From Martinezella rhizogenes (GTDB lineage: Bacteria > Pseudomonadota > Alphaproteobacteria > Rhizobiales > Rhizobiaceae): a stretch of DNA of 64,000 nucleotides. Numbering within the stretch: position 1 is the first letter of the stretch; every line of letters begins with the position of its first letter. The notes beneath the pieces are model-generated. The model searched no databases. It was not told the origin of the DNA and was given only the letters and a program-made list of their open reading frames with translations. The translations under genes and the position numbers were made by a program. The stretch is from contig NZ_JUHG01000017.1 in the NCBI RefSeq assembly GCF_000799715.1, positions 335,243 to 399,242 on the forward strand, written 5' to 3'. Shown here in pieces: positions 15,304 to 23,642 of the stretch.

Positions 15304-16983
15304 TCAAGCATGTTTTGACATCATCCGCGATCCCCGGTCCCGACCGGGGATCGCCTCGATCAGGCTCTGGGTGTAGGCATGTTTTGGCGTTGTGAAGATT
15401 TCCGCACCGGTGCCAAGTTCGACCACCTGACCCTTCTGCATCACCATGACACGGTCGCAGATTTGCGCGGCGACGCGCAAGTCATGCGTGATGAAAACCA
15501 GCGATAGGTCGAGCTCCTTCTTCAGCTTGCCCAGAAGCTCCAGCACCTGCGCCTGGATGGACACGTCGAGCGCGGATACCGCCTCGTCGGCGATGATGAT
15601 TTCAGGCTCAAGCGCCAACGCCCGCGCGATGCCGATCCGCTGACGTTGGCCACCGGAAAATTCATGTGGGAACCGGTTCGCACCCTTCGGATCAAGACCA
15701 ACCATCTCCATCAGTTCGGCGGCGCGTGTCAGCGCCTTTTTCTCGTTTTCGCCATAGGCGATCGGACCGTCGGCGATAATCCGCCCGACCTTTTCGCGCG
15801 GATTGAGCGACGAGAAGGGGTCCTGGAAGATCATCTGCATGCGTCGGCGCATGGCGCGCAGCTCTGCGCCCTTCAAATGTGCCATGTCCTTGCCGCCGAG
15901 CAGAACGCGGCCGCCATCCGGGTCCTGAAGGCGCACGAGACAGCGCCCGACCGATGACTTACCGGAGCCGCTTTCCCCGACAATGCCGAGCGTCTCGCCG
16001 CGCCCCAAGGTGAAGGTCACGCCTTTGACCGCATCGACGGATTTAGGTTTCGAAAACAGCCCACCGCCCATGCGATAGATCTTGGTGAGATTTTCGACCG
16101 ACAATACCGTTTCGCGTTGCGGCTGAGAGACGCTGCCACCGCTCGGCTTCGGGATCGCGGCGATCAGCTTTCTCGTATAGGGATGCCGTGGCGAATACAG
16201 CACGTCCTCCGCCGGGCCTTGCTCGACGATACGGCCGAGTTGCATGACGGTGACATAATCGGCGATCTCAGCCACCACGCCGAAATCATGGGTAATGAAC
16301 ATCACCGCCATGTTGCGCTCGGTCTGCAGGCGGCGGATCAGTTGCAATATCTGCGCCTGGGTGGTGACGTCGAGCGCGGTCGTAGGCTCGTCGGCGATCA
16401 GCACCTGCGGCTCCAGCGCCAGTGCCATGGCGATCATGACGCGTTGCCGCTGACCGCCGGAGAGCTGGAATGGATAGGAGCCCGCGGCACGCACAGGGTC
16501 CGGCAGGCCGACCTCGGTGAGCAGATCGAGCGCTCTCGCCTTGCGCTCCCTGGGGGTCAGCAGCCCATGTGCCTCAAACACCTCTTCGATTTGCGCCGAC
16601 ACCTTCATCAGCGGGTTCAGCGCCGACATCGGCTCCTGGAAGATCATCGCCACGCGCCGGCCGCGGATGCCGTAAAGCTGTTCGGGTTGCAGTTGTAGGA
16701 GGTCGACGCCGTCAAGCAGGATGCGTCCTTGAGCGACGCGAACCGTTTCGGGCAGAAGTCCCATCAGCGCGTTGGCCGACATCGACTTGCCGGAACCGCT
16801 CTCGCCGACGACGCATAGCATTTCTCCCGGATGCAGCCGGAAGCTGACGCGGTCCACCGCATAGGGCCGGTCCGCGCCTTCCGGCAGCGCGATGCTCAGC
16901 CGGTCGATATGCACTACCGGTTCGCCGCGTTCGATGCGGTCCGGATGGATGTCGACGTCGAAAGATATCTCTTCGGTCATCAT
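15304..16983 (-). CDS. Fused double ATPase of a dipeptide-type ABC transporter (DppD-DppF fusion)
   Basis: A 559-residue protein carrying two complete ABC ATPase domains, joined by a linker near residues 265-290. First domain: Walker A GESGSGKS, signature LSGGQRQR, Walker B VLIADEPTTALD. Second: Walker A GESGSGKSS, signature FSGGQRQR, Walker B IIIADEAVSALD. Each has the oligopeptide-type C-terminal extension. It replaces separate DppD and DppF subunits. The start ATG at 16983 is four bases after the permease stop and is followed directly by another ATG. Besides energising its own permeases (16988-18795) it is the only nearby ATPase that could serve the ATPase-less system at 5380-9084. Confidence 0.9.
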   Translation of the reverse strand: MMTEEISFDVDIHPDRIERGEPVVHIDRLSIALPEGADRPYAVDRVSFRLHPGEMLCVVGESGSGKSMSANALMGLLPETVRVAQGRILLDGVDLLQLQPEQLYGIRGRRVAMIFQEPMSALNPLMKVSAQIEEVFEAHGLLTPRERKARALDLLTEVGLPDPVRAAGSYPFQLSGGQRQRVMIAMALALEPQVLIADEPTTALDVTTQAQILQLIRRLQTERNMAVMFITHDFGVVAEIADYVTVMQLGRIVEQGPAEDVLYSPRHPYTRKLIAAIPKPSGGSVSQPQRETVLSVENLTKIYRMGGGLFSKPKSVDAVKGVTFTLGRGETLGIVGESGSGKSSVGRCLVRLQDPDGGRVLLGGKDMAHLKGAELRAMRRRMQMIFQDPFSSLNPREKVGRIIADGPIAYGENEKKALTRAAELMEMVGLDPKGANRFPHEFSGGQRQRIGIARALALEPEIIIADEAVSALDVSIQAQVLELLGKLKKELDLSLVFITHDLRVAAQICDRVMVMQKGQVVELGTGAEIFTTPKHAYTQSLIEAIPGRDRGSRMMSKHA

Positions 16984-16987
16984 GCCT

Positions 16988-17827
16988 TCACTTTCCACGG
17001 CGCGCGAGGCGCGGATTGAGGGCATCGTTCAGCCCTTCACCGACGAGGTTGAGGGCGAGCACGGTGAGCAGGATGGCAAGCCCCGGAAAGAAGCTGACCC
17101 ACCAGGCCTGGCGGATCACCGTGCGGCCGGCGCCGATGATATAGCCCCAGGACATGACGTTGCGGTCACCAAGCCCGAGGAAAGACAGCGAGCTTTCGAT
17201 GAGGATGGCTGCCGCCACCATCATCGAGGCAAGCACGATGATAGGAGACAGCGTGTTGGGCAAGATCTGCCGCCAGATGATGGTTGCGTGCGTCTGGCCG
17301 GAGAGCACTGCTGCCTCGACGAACTCCCGTGATCTGAGCGACATCACCTCGCCGCGCAGCAACCGGGCGACCGGCGGCCAGGACACCACGGCGATCGCCA
17401 CCACGATCGATGCGATGGATGGCTGGAAGATGGCGACCAGCACGACGGCGAGCGCGAAGCTTGGCACGCTCTGGAAGAATTCAGTAAAGCGCATCAGACA
17501 ATCGTCCACCCAACCGCCGAAATAGCCGGCGATCGCGCCGATCGGTATGCCGATCAGCAGTGAGACGACGGTCGAGACGAAGCCGACGAGCAGCGAGACC
17601 TGCGCGCCATGGGCGAGGCCGGAGGCGAGATCGCGGCCCATCGGATCGGTTCCCAACGGGAACCGATCCATGGTGAAAGGTGCCAGGAAAGGCCGTTGCA
17701 CCATGGCCCAGGGCGATTTCGGGTAGAGAAATGGAGCGACAATCGAAAGGGCGATAACAGCGAATAGAATAAGGAGACCGATGACGGCGCCCTTGTTGCG
17801 GGAGAAGCGTTTCCAGAAATCCTTCAT
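16988..17827 (-). CDS. Dipeptide-type ABC transporter permease (DppC-like)
   Basis: A 279-residue inner-membrane permease. N-terminal helix (GAVIGLLILFAVIALSIVAPF), FPLGTDPMGRDLASGLAHGAQ, ATPase-contact loop VLSGQTHATIIWRQILPN, and ESSLSFLGLGDRNVMSWG are DppC/OppC features. Its ATG overlaps the stop of the DppB-like gene by four bases (ATGA), and its stop is four bases from the ATPase start, so the transporter subunits are tightly coupled. Confidence 0.88.
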   Translation of the reverse strand: MKDFWKRFSRNKGAVIGLLILFAVIALSIVAPFLYPKSPWAMVQRPFLAPFTMDRFPLGTDPMGRDLASGLAHGAQVSLLVGFVSTVVSLLIGIPIGAIAGYFGGWVDDCLMRFTEFFQSVPSFALAVVLVAIFQPSIASIVVAIAVVSWPPVARLLRGEVMSLRSREFVEAAVLSGQTHATIIWRQILPNTLSPIIVLASMMVAAAILIESSLSFLGLGDRNVMSWGYIIGAGRTVIRQAWWVSFFPGLAILLTVLALNLVGEGLNDALNPRLARRGK

Positions 17828-18795
17828 GACGTCACCCGGATACGCGGATCGACGATGCGATAGAGCACATCGGTAATCAGATTGAAGAGAAGCACCATGG
17901 CGGCGGAGACGATGAAGACGCCGAGGAGCAGGTTATAGTCGCGCTGCGATAGCGCATCGAACATCAGGCGCCCAATGCCCGGCCAGGCGAAGACGGTCTC
18001 GATCAACACCGCGCCGCCCACAAGCTGCCCGGCCTGAAGGCCGGCAAGGGTCACGACCGGGAGGATGGCATTGCGTAGGACATGGCGGCGCTGGATGACG
18101 GCGGGGCGCAGTCCCTTGGCCTTTGCCGTCTTGACGAAATCCATGCTGCTCACTTCCAGCATCGAGGCACGCGTCATACGCGCATAGACAGCCATAAAAA
18201 ACAGCCCGAGCGTCAGGGCAGGCAAGATGAGGTGATAAAGAATATCGAAGGCGCGGGTAAGGCCCGTGTAATCGGCGCCGACTGTCTCGTAACCGAAGCC
18301 GGGCAGCCAGCCGAGCTGCACGGAAAACAAAAGCACCGCCATCAGTGCCAGCCAAAAGAGGGGGGTGGCATAGAAGATAAGCGCTACCAGCGAGATGATC
18401 GTATCCGACCAACGCCCCTGTCTAGCCGAGGCGACGGCTCCGGCTAGAATGCCGAGCCCCAATGAAATGACGAAGGCGGTGAGGGAGAGAAGAAGCGTCG
18501 CCGGAAGGCGATCCGCGATCAGCTGGATAACCGGGAGCTGCTGGCGGTAGGAATAGCCCAGATCGAGCCGCATCACGGATGAGACATAGATCCAGAGCTG
18601 TACATAAAGCGGCTGGTCAAGTCCAAAGCGCTCCCGCAATTGTTGCAGGAAGGTGGCATCGGCATCGCCGGCTTCTCCCGCCATGACCACCGCGGGATCA
18701 CCCGGGGCGGCATGAATGAGGAGGAAGTTCAGAATTGTTATGCAGATCAGGATGACAGCAGCCTTTAGCAATCGTCCTGTCACGAAGCGCACCAT
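17824..18795 (-). CDS. Dipeptide-type ABC transporter permease (DppB-like)
   Basis: A 323-residue permease beginning MVRFVTGRLLKAAVILICI, with the ILNFLLIHAAPGDPAVVMAG segment typical of DppB, a periplasmic loop, then five more helices and the ATPase-contact loop AKAKGLRPAVIQRRHVLRNAILP. The ATG at 18795 follows AGGGGG; an open frame extends 22 codons further upstream into a hairpin region and is less likely. Together with the gene at 16988 it forms the heterodimeric channel. Confidence 0.88.
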   Translation of the reverse strand: MVRFVTGRLLKAAVILICITILNFLLIHAAPGDPAVVMAGEAGDADATFLQQLRERFGLDQPLYVQLWIYVSSVMRLDLGYSYRQQLPVIQLIADRLPATLLLSLTAFVISLGLGILAGAVASARQGRWSDTIISLVALIFYATPLFWLALMAVLLFSVQLGWLPGFGYETVGADYTGLTRAFDILYHLILPALTLGLFFMAVYARMTRASMLEVSSMDFVKTAKAKGLRPAVIQRRHVLRNAILPVVTLAGLQAGQLVGGAVLIETVFAWPGIGRLMFDALSQRDYNLLLGVFIVSAAMVLLFNLITDVLYRIVDPRIRVTS

Positions 18796-18833
18796 AACAG
18801 CCCCCTGGTTAGGTTTCCATGCGTTGCGGGAGA

Positions 18834-18859
18834 GCTGCGCGAGACATATCTCGCGCAGC
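18834..18859. repeat. Hairpin after the second binding-protein gene
   Basis: GCTGCGCGAGA and TCTCGCGCAGC form a perfect 11-base stem around CATA, four bases past the binding-protein stop codon and 38 bases before the permease start. No T-run follows on the minus strand. It probably protects the 3' end of the binding-protein message. Confidence 0.6.
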
Positions 18860-18862
18860 AAT

Positions 18863-20410
18863 TCACTGCTCGATGTAGGTGTCGCGAAGGGAATCGTTCA
18901 AACCCATGCCGGTGGTGATCAGATCCTTGAATTTGCAGTTGTAGATCGTCGGGAAGCTGAGTTCGAGAAGCCAGGCCACGGGCACATCTTCCTGTAGTTT
19001 CGCCTGTACCTGATCGTAGAGGACCTTTCGTTTCTCCGCCGGAAACGCAAATGCCGCTTGATCGAGAAGCTTGTCCACATCCGCGTTGCTATAGCCTTCG
19101 ACATTGTTCCAGGGCGAGCCCTTGGCGATCTGCGCAGACTTGTAATTGCGCTCGACGCCAACCGCCGGATCGCCATTCTGGTAAAGGTAGGTAAATGCCA
19201 GGTCGTAATCCCAGTTGCTGACCTTTTGGTTCCAACCCGCCACGTCTGTGGCCTCGATTTCGACCGGGATGCCGACATCCGCAAGGTTCTGCTTCACGGC
19301 CTCCGCCCAACGCTGCCAGGTTTCGCCATATGGCAAGGGGAGAAGCCGAAGCGGTTTGCCGTCGTAGCCGATCTCTTTCAGCAGTGCCTTGGACTTGTCA
19401 GGATCATAGGGGTATTCCGGGCCGCCTTGCGCATAGAAGGGCAATCCGGACGAGAAGGGCCCGGTCGCAACCTTACCCATCCCATTCCACAGGGCATCGC
19501 GCGCGAATCCTCGGTCGAGCGCATACATGATCGCTTGACGGAATTTCGGATTGTCCATGGGGGCGGTACGGTTGTTCAGCCACAACCACGAAAGAGGCGA
19601 ATAAAACTCCCATCCCTTCTGCGTCACGCAGGTATTGGGAAGGGCGGACACTCTGGGAACGTCGAAATTCTCCACCGATCCGCCGGGCAGGACATCGACC
19701 TTTCCCGTCTCGTAGGCAACCGATCTGGATGCTGCGTCCGGGATGATGTGGTAGTAGACTTCGTCAAGATAGGGCTTACCCTTGATGTAATAGTCCTTGT
19801 TCTTCTCCAGCTTGATGTAGCTGCCCTTTTTCCATTCAACGAATTTGAACGGCCCCGTCCCGACCGGCTTTTCGTTGGCCGGATTGGTCATGTAGTCCGT
19901 GCCCTCATAGATATGTTTTGGGATGATGGGCATTGCGCCGTAATCCATGGCGCGGATGAATGGCTCGAAGGGCTGCTTGAGCTTGAAGACGACCGTCTTG
20001 TCATCCGGCGCGGTCACGCTTTCCACGCGGGCCATCGTATTTCGGTGCTTCGCAAGTGTTTTGGGCAGGAAGTCTTTCACAGAAAACAGGACGTCCGCTG
20101 ACGTCATCGGCTGCCCATCATGGAATTTCACATTATCCTGCAGGTGAAAGGTGTAGGTCAGCCCGTCGGATGAGATTTCCCATGATTTCGCCAATGAAGG
20201 CATTGGCCGCAGTTTGTCGTCGTAGCGCAGCAGACTTTCATAGATTTCACCGCCAACAAGTCCGCTTGGACCGTTCGAGACGATGCCGATCATCAGCCCC
20301 GGCGGTTCCGGCTGGACGATGAGATTGATCTTGCCGCCTTCGACCGGCGCGGCATAGGCGGCGCTTGCGGTGAGGACCAGGGCGAGGGACATGGAAAGCA
20401 GGCGTCGCAT
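18863..20410 (-). CDS. Dipeptide-type ABC transporter substrate-binding protein (SBP family 5)
   Basis: A 515-residue secreted binding protein. The ATG at 20410 has AAGGGGAAC seven bases upstream and starts a signal peptide (MRRLLSMSLALVLTASAAYA). Family-5 hallmarks: LAKSWEISSDGLTYTFHLQDNVKFHDG, VGTGPFKFVEWKKG, and DYDLAFTYLYQNGDPAVG. It is the first gene of the nine-gene operon, so it decides what enters the amidase/kinase/PLP pathway. It is clearly different from the binding protein at 5380. Ligand unknown; family members bind peptides, opines and many other solutes. Confidence 0.88.
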   Translation of the reverse strand: MRRLLSMSLALVLTASAAYAAPVEGGKINLIVQPEPPGLMIGIVSNGPSGLVGGEIYESLLRYDDKLRPMPSLAKSWEISSDGLTYTFHLQDNVKFHDGQPMTSADVLFSVKDFLPKTLAKHRNTMARVESVTAPDDKTVVFKLKQPFEPFIRAMDYGAMPIIPKHIYEGTDYMTNPANEKPVGTGPFKFVEWKKGSYIKLEKNKDYYIKGKPYLDEVYYHIIPDAASRSVAYETGKVDVLPGGSVENFDVPRVSALPNTCVTQKGWEFYSPLSWLWLNNRTAPMDNPKFRQAIMYALDRGFARDALWNGMGKVATGPFSSGLPFYAQGGPEYPYDPDKSKALLKEIGYDGKPLRLLPLPYGETWQRWAEAVKQNLADVGIPVEIEATDVAGWNQKVSNWDYDLAFTYLYQNGDPAVGVERNYKSAQIAKGSPWNNVEGYSNADVDKLLDQAAFAFPAEKRKVLYDQVQAKLQEDVPVAWLLELSFPTIYNCKFKDLITTGMGLNDSLRDTYIEQ

Positions 20411-20826
20411 GAAGTTCCCCTTATGGATTTTCGTTTGGTGTGCGGACGTTACTTTGCATTGCGGCATCGCTCCGGAAGCCAGATCTGGGCTTTCGGAAGG
20501 CGCGGTGCGTATTCAACGGATCGGAGCTTTTTGCGTGTCAGCCGGGGCGAACGACGCTCCGATGGTCAACCAATATACTGGTATATGTTTGCATCAGTGG
20601 TCACATTAAGAACGTGCAGAGCTCGGTCTGTCAAGCAGCTCCCGTGGAAATTCCGCATAAGTTTTGAGCGTGCCCGTGGCATGCATATTAATTGATCACA
20701 TAGGGTGTGAGTGGGCTGGTGAGCGACTGGTATTGCCCAAGAAAGCACCGATTTCAGAGTTGCGATTGGTGGATGCGTCGAGAGAGCCGCCGTCACGGAA
20801 AAGGCACTAAGCCTTTGGGTGGGCGT
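20411..20826. other. Promoter region of the nine-gene operon
   Basis: These 416 bases hold no recognisable gene. They contain the palindrome at 20573-20586 and must hold the main promoter of the minus-strand operon starting at 20410. The right side (20700-20826) is downstream of pit, and I see no strong terminator hairpin with a T-run there. Confidence 0.5.
20573..20586. promoter_or_regulatory. Candidate GntR operator
   Basis: ATATAC-TG-GTATAT is a perfect six-base inverted repeat, 163 bases upstream of the operon's first start codon. FCD-type GntR proteins bind short palindromes with a GT...AC core; the operon's own regulator (9123-9869) is the natural candidate ligand-responsive repressor. 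Inference only. Confidence 0.4.
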
Positions 20827-21831
20827 TCAGCCCACCCAATTCATGATCCAATAGACCAGCGCGGAAATCGCGGCGGCGGCAGGCAGTGTCACCACCCATG
20901 CGATGACGATATTGCCCGCGAGCCCCCAGCGCACGGCGGAAAGACGCCGGGAGGCGCCGACGCCGATGATGGCTCCGGTGATCGTGTGGGTCGTCGAGAC
21001 CGGAATGCCAAGCCATGTCGCCGCAAACAAGGTGATCGCGCCGCCGGTCTCGGCGCAGAAACCCTGCATCGGATTGAGCTTGGTGATCTTGGAACCCATC
21101 GTATGCACGATCCTCCAGCCGCCGAACAGGGTTCCGAGCGCCATGGCGGATTGGCAGGACAGCACCACCCAGAGCGGCACATGGAATTCCCCGCCGCCGT
21201 AGCCCTGGGAATAGAGCAGCACGGCGATGATCCCCATCGTCTTTTGGGCGTCGTTGCCGCCATGGCCGAGCGAATAGAGCGAGGCGGAGACGAATTGCAG
21301 CACGCGAAAGGTACTGTCGACGGCAAAGGGCGTCTGCCGGACGAAGATCCAGGTCACGCACAAGATGAGGAGAAGCGCGAGCACGAAGCCCAGCAGCGGC
21401 GACAGGACGATGGCGCCCGCCGTTTTCAGCAGGCCAGTCCAGACGATCGCGCTGGTGCCGGTCTTCGCCAGCCCGGCGCCGACCAGGCCGCCGACCAGCG
21501 CGTGCGACGAACTCGATGGAATGCCGAATATCCAGGTGACGATATTCCAGACGATGGCGCCCATCAGCGCGGCGAAGATGACCTGCGGCGTCACGATGCC
21601 CGGATCGATAATGCCGGTGCCGAGGGTCTCGGCCACATGCAGGCCGAAGAACAGGAAGGCGATGAAATTGAAGAAGGCGGCCCACATCACGGCATATTGC
21701 GGCCGCAGGACACGGGTGGAGACGATGGTGGCGATCGAATTGGCCGCATCGTGCAGCCCGTTGAGAAAGTCGAAGAACAGTGCGACGGCAATCAGGCCCG
21801 CCAGCAGCGGAAGGGCGAGGGTGGCCTCCAT
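20827..21831 (-). CDS. pit: Low-affinity inorganic phosphate transporter, PiT family
   Basis: A 334-residue multi-spanning membrane protein. The two PiT signature repeats are visible: FFDFLNGLHDAANSIATIVSTRVL near the N-terminus and YSLGHGGNDAQKTMGI in the middle, with GIPSSSSHALVGG and GIPVSTTHTITGAIIG as the paired inverted-topology motifs. It imports metal-phosphate by proton symport. The ATG overlaps the stop of the DUF47 gene by one base (TGATG), so the two are co-translated, matching the orfA-pit operon of rhizobia, which is used when phosphate is plentiful. Confidence 0.93.
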   Translation of the reverse strand: MEATLALPLLAGLIAVALFFDFLNGLHDAANSIATIVSTRVLRPQYAVMWAAFFNFIAFLFFGLHVAETLGTGIIDPGIVTPQVIFAALMGAIVWNIVTWIFGIPSSSSHALVGGLVGAGLAKTGTSAIVWTGLLKTAGAIVLSPLLGFVLALLLILCVTWIFVRQTPFAVDSTFRVLQFVSASLYSLGHGGNDAQKTMGIIAVLLYSQGYGGGEFHVPLWVVLSCQSAMALGTLFGGWRIVHTMGSKITKLNPMQGFCAETGGAITLFAATWLGIPVSTTHTITGAIIGVGASRRLSAVRWGLAGNIVIAWVVTLPAAAAISALVYWIMNWVG

Positions 21832-22469
21832 CAGACGTTCTCGATCACGATGCCGCTGATCTCGTTGGCGACGTCCTCGAAGCGGTCGACCACCTTCTCC
21901 AGCTCGCCATAGATCTCGCTGCCGATGATATAGGCCATGGGGTTCGACCCGCCATGACGGCGGAAGAGATCCTTGAGACCCTGCTCATGCAACTCGTCGG
22001 AACGGCCCTCGACTTTCACCACTTCTTCGGTGAGCACGCTGAGGCGGGCCGAGTTGGCGCCCATGCGATCGAGCAGCGGGATTGCCTCGGCCACCAGTTT
22101 GGCGGCCTGGACGATCGCAGCCCCCATCTCCTGCATTCTGGGATCGAAACTCGTCTGTTCGAACAACCGGATGGTCTTGACCGTCTTGTGCATCATGTCG
22201 ATGGCATCATCCATCGACATGATCAGGTCCTTGATATCACCCCGATCGAAGGGCGTGATGAAGCTGCGCCGCACGGCGAGCAGCACTTCGCGGGCAATCT
22301 CATCGGCTTCGTTCTCGAGCGCGACGATACGCTGGCAATGTTGCTCCGTGTCCTTGCCGGCCAGCAATTCGTTCAAAGCTTCGGCCGCGCCGACGACGGT
22401 GCGAGAATGCCGCTCGAAGAGATCAAAGAAGCGATCTTCCCGCGGCATCAATTTACGAAACCAGTTCAC
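21831..22469 (-). CDS. DUF47/PhoU-like Pit accessory protein
   Basis: A 212-residue all-helical cytosolic protein of the DUF47 family, partner of Pit transporters. It begins NWFRKLMPREDRFFDLFERHSRTVV, the usual family N-terminus. I place the start at the GTG at 22469, which has TTGGAG eight bases upstream; an in-frame ATG at 22487 lacks a site and adds residues not typical of the family. A Pho-like box lies only 22 bases upstream. In Sinorhizobium meliloti the equivalent gene is called orfA and the operon is reported to be repressed by PhoB. Likely modulates Pit activity; the mechanism is not established. Confidence 0.88.
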   Translation of the reverse strand: MNWFRKLMPREDRFFDLFERHSRTVVGAAEALNELLAGKDTEQHCQRIVALENEADEIAREVLLAVRRSFITPFDRGDIKDLIMSMDDAIDMMHKTVKTIRLFEQTSFDPRMQEMGAAIVQAAKLVAEAIPLLDRMGANSARLSVLTEEVVKVEGRSDELHEQGLKDLFRRHGGSNPMAYIIGSEIYGELEKVVDRFEDVANEISGIVIENV

Positions 22470-22477
22470 TGTCGGCG

Positions 22478-22483
22478 CTCCAA
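22478..22483 (-). promoter_or_regulatory. Ribosome-binding site fixing the GTG start of the DUF47 gene
   Basis: The minus strand reads TTGGAG here, eight bases before the GTG at 22469. It supports this start over the ATG at 22487. Confidence 0.55.
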
Positions 22484-22490
22484 ACATGCG

Positions 22491-22508
22491 TTGTCATAAA
22501 TTCGTCAT
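22491..22508 (+). promoter_or_regulatory. Pho-box-like repeat upstream of DUF47-pit
   Basis: TTGTCAT-AAAT-TCGTCAT: two seven-base repeats, each one mismatch from CTGTCAT, spaced exactly 11 bases start to start as PhoB needs. The repeats point rightwards, opposite to the DUF47-pit transcript, and lie almost on top of its translation start region. That position fits repression by PhoB under phosphate limitation. Confidence 0.6.
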
Positions 22509-22589
22509 AAATGACGGAGCGTGACATGGAAAGCCGATACGCCTACGAAACGACATTCTCCAACAGCGTCGTCCCAAGGTTTGAACCGT

Positions 22590-23642
22590 TTATGCGGGCT
22601 CTATCCTGTTTCCCTCGCCGTCGAAGAAATGCAGGGCATTGGCGGAAGCGGCAACCACAAGCTCGGCATCGATCGCGATCTGGGATCGTCCGGAAACGCG
22701 AAAGACGATGGTCTGGCCATCCGGAAGGATGCCGTAAACATAGCTTTCCGCGCCCACCAGCTCCACCGCCTGGACGCGTACCCTTGCGCTGAAGGCGGCG
22801 GCATTTCCAGCTTCGGCCAGATGAAGGTCTTCGGGCCGAATGCCGATGGTCGTGTCGTTGCCGACGGGGCCGGCGCCCGCTGAAAGAGCAAGGCCGCTTT
22901 TCTCCGTAATCTTCAGGAGGTTCATCGACGGCGAGCCGATGAAGGTCGCGACGAAGGTCGTGGCCGGGCGCTCGTAGAGTTCGATGGGCGTGCCGACCTG
23001 CTCGATCCGGCCGCCATTCAGCACCACCAGCCGGTCGGCCAGCGTCATCGCCTCCATCTGGTCATGCGTGACATAGACGCTGGTGGTCGCCAGCGATCGT
23101 TGCAGCCGCTTGATCTCGACGCGCATCTGCACGCGCAGCTTGGCGTCGAGATTGGAGAGGGGCTCGTCGAATAGGAAGGCCGCCGGCTCGCGCACGATGG
23201 CGCGGCCCATGGCGACGCGCTGCCGCTGGCCACCGGACAATTGGCGCGGCTTGCGCTCCAGGAATTGCTCTATCTCCAGGGAGCGGGCTGTCTTGTCGAT
23301 CCGCCGCTCGATCTCGTCCTTCGGCATGTTGCGGTTTTTCAGACCATAGGCGAGGTTCTGGCGCACGGTCATATGCGGATAAAGCGCATAGTTCTGGAAG
23401 ACCATGGCAATGTCGCGGTCCGATGGTTCCAGCTCATTGACCACGCGATCATTGATCGACACCGTGCCCGATGTGATGCTTTCCAGCCCGGCAATCATGC
23501 GCAGAAGCGTGGACTTGCCACAGCCGGAAGGCCCAACCAGCACGACAAGTTCGCCGTCGGCAATATCGAGCGACACGCCCTTGATGACGTCGATGCCGCC
23601 GCCATAGGTTTTGCGGACATCCTTGAGGGTGATCCCAGCCAT
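22590..23642 (-). CDS. ugpC: sn-Glycerol-3-phosphate ABC transporter ATPase
   Basis: A 350-residue ATPase of the MalK/UgpC type. Walker A GPSGCGKST, Q-loop VFQNYALYPHM, signature LSGGQRQRVAMGRA, Walker B FLFDEPLSNLDAKLR and the switch VTHDQ are all present, followed by the regulatory OB-fold domain with TIGIRPEDL. The ATG at 23642 overlaps the ugpE stop by one base (TAATG). A longer open frame upstream runs antiparallel-phase through ugpE and is not coding. Assignment as ugpC rather than malK rests on the ugpBAE genes upstream. Confidence 0.92.
   Translation of the reverse strand: MAGITLKDVRKTYGGGIDVIKGVSLDIADGELVVLVGPSGCGKSTLLRMIAGLESITSGTVSINDRVVNELEPSDRDIAMVFQNYALYPHMTVRQNLAYGLKNRNMPKDEIERRIDKTARSLEIEQFLERKPRQLSGGQRQRVAMGRAIVREPAAFLFDEPLSNLDAKLRVQMRVEIKRLQRSLATTSVYVTHDQMEAMTLADRLVVLNGGRIEQVGTPIELYERPATTFVATFIGSPSMNLLKITEKSGLALSAGAGPVGNDTTIGIRPEDLHLAEAGNAAAFSARVRVQAVELVGAESYVYGILPDGQTIVFRVSGRSQIAIDAELVVAASANALHFFDGEGNRIEPA

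Noticed and set aside
20707..21912. 401-codon plus-strand frame opposite pit
   Set aside because: Low-complexity Arg/Gly/Asp-rich translation with no domain, while the minus strand is an unmistakable PiT transporter.
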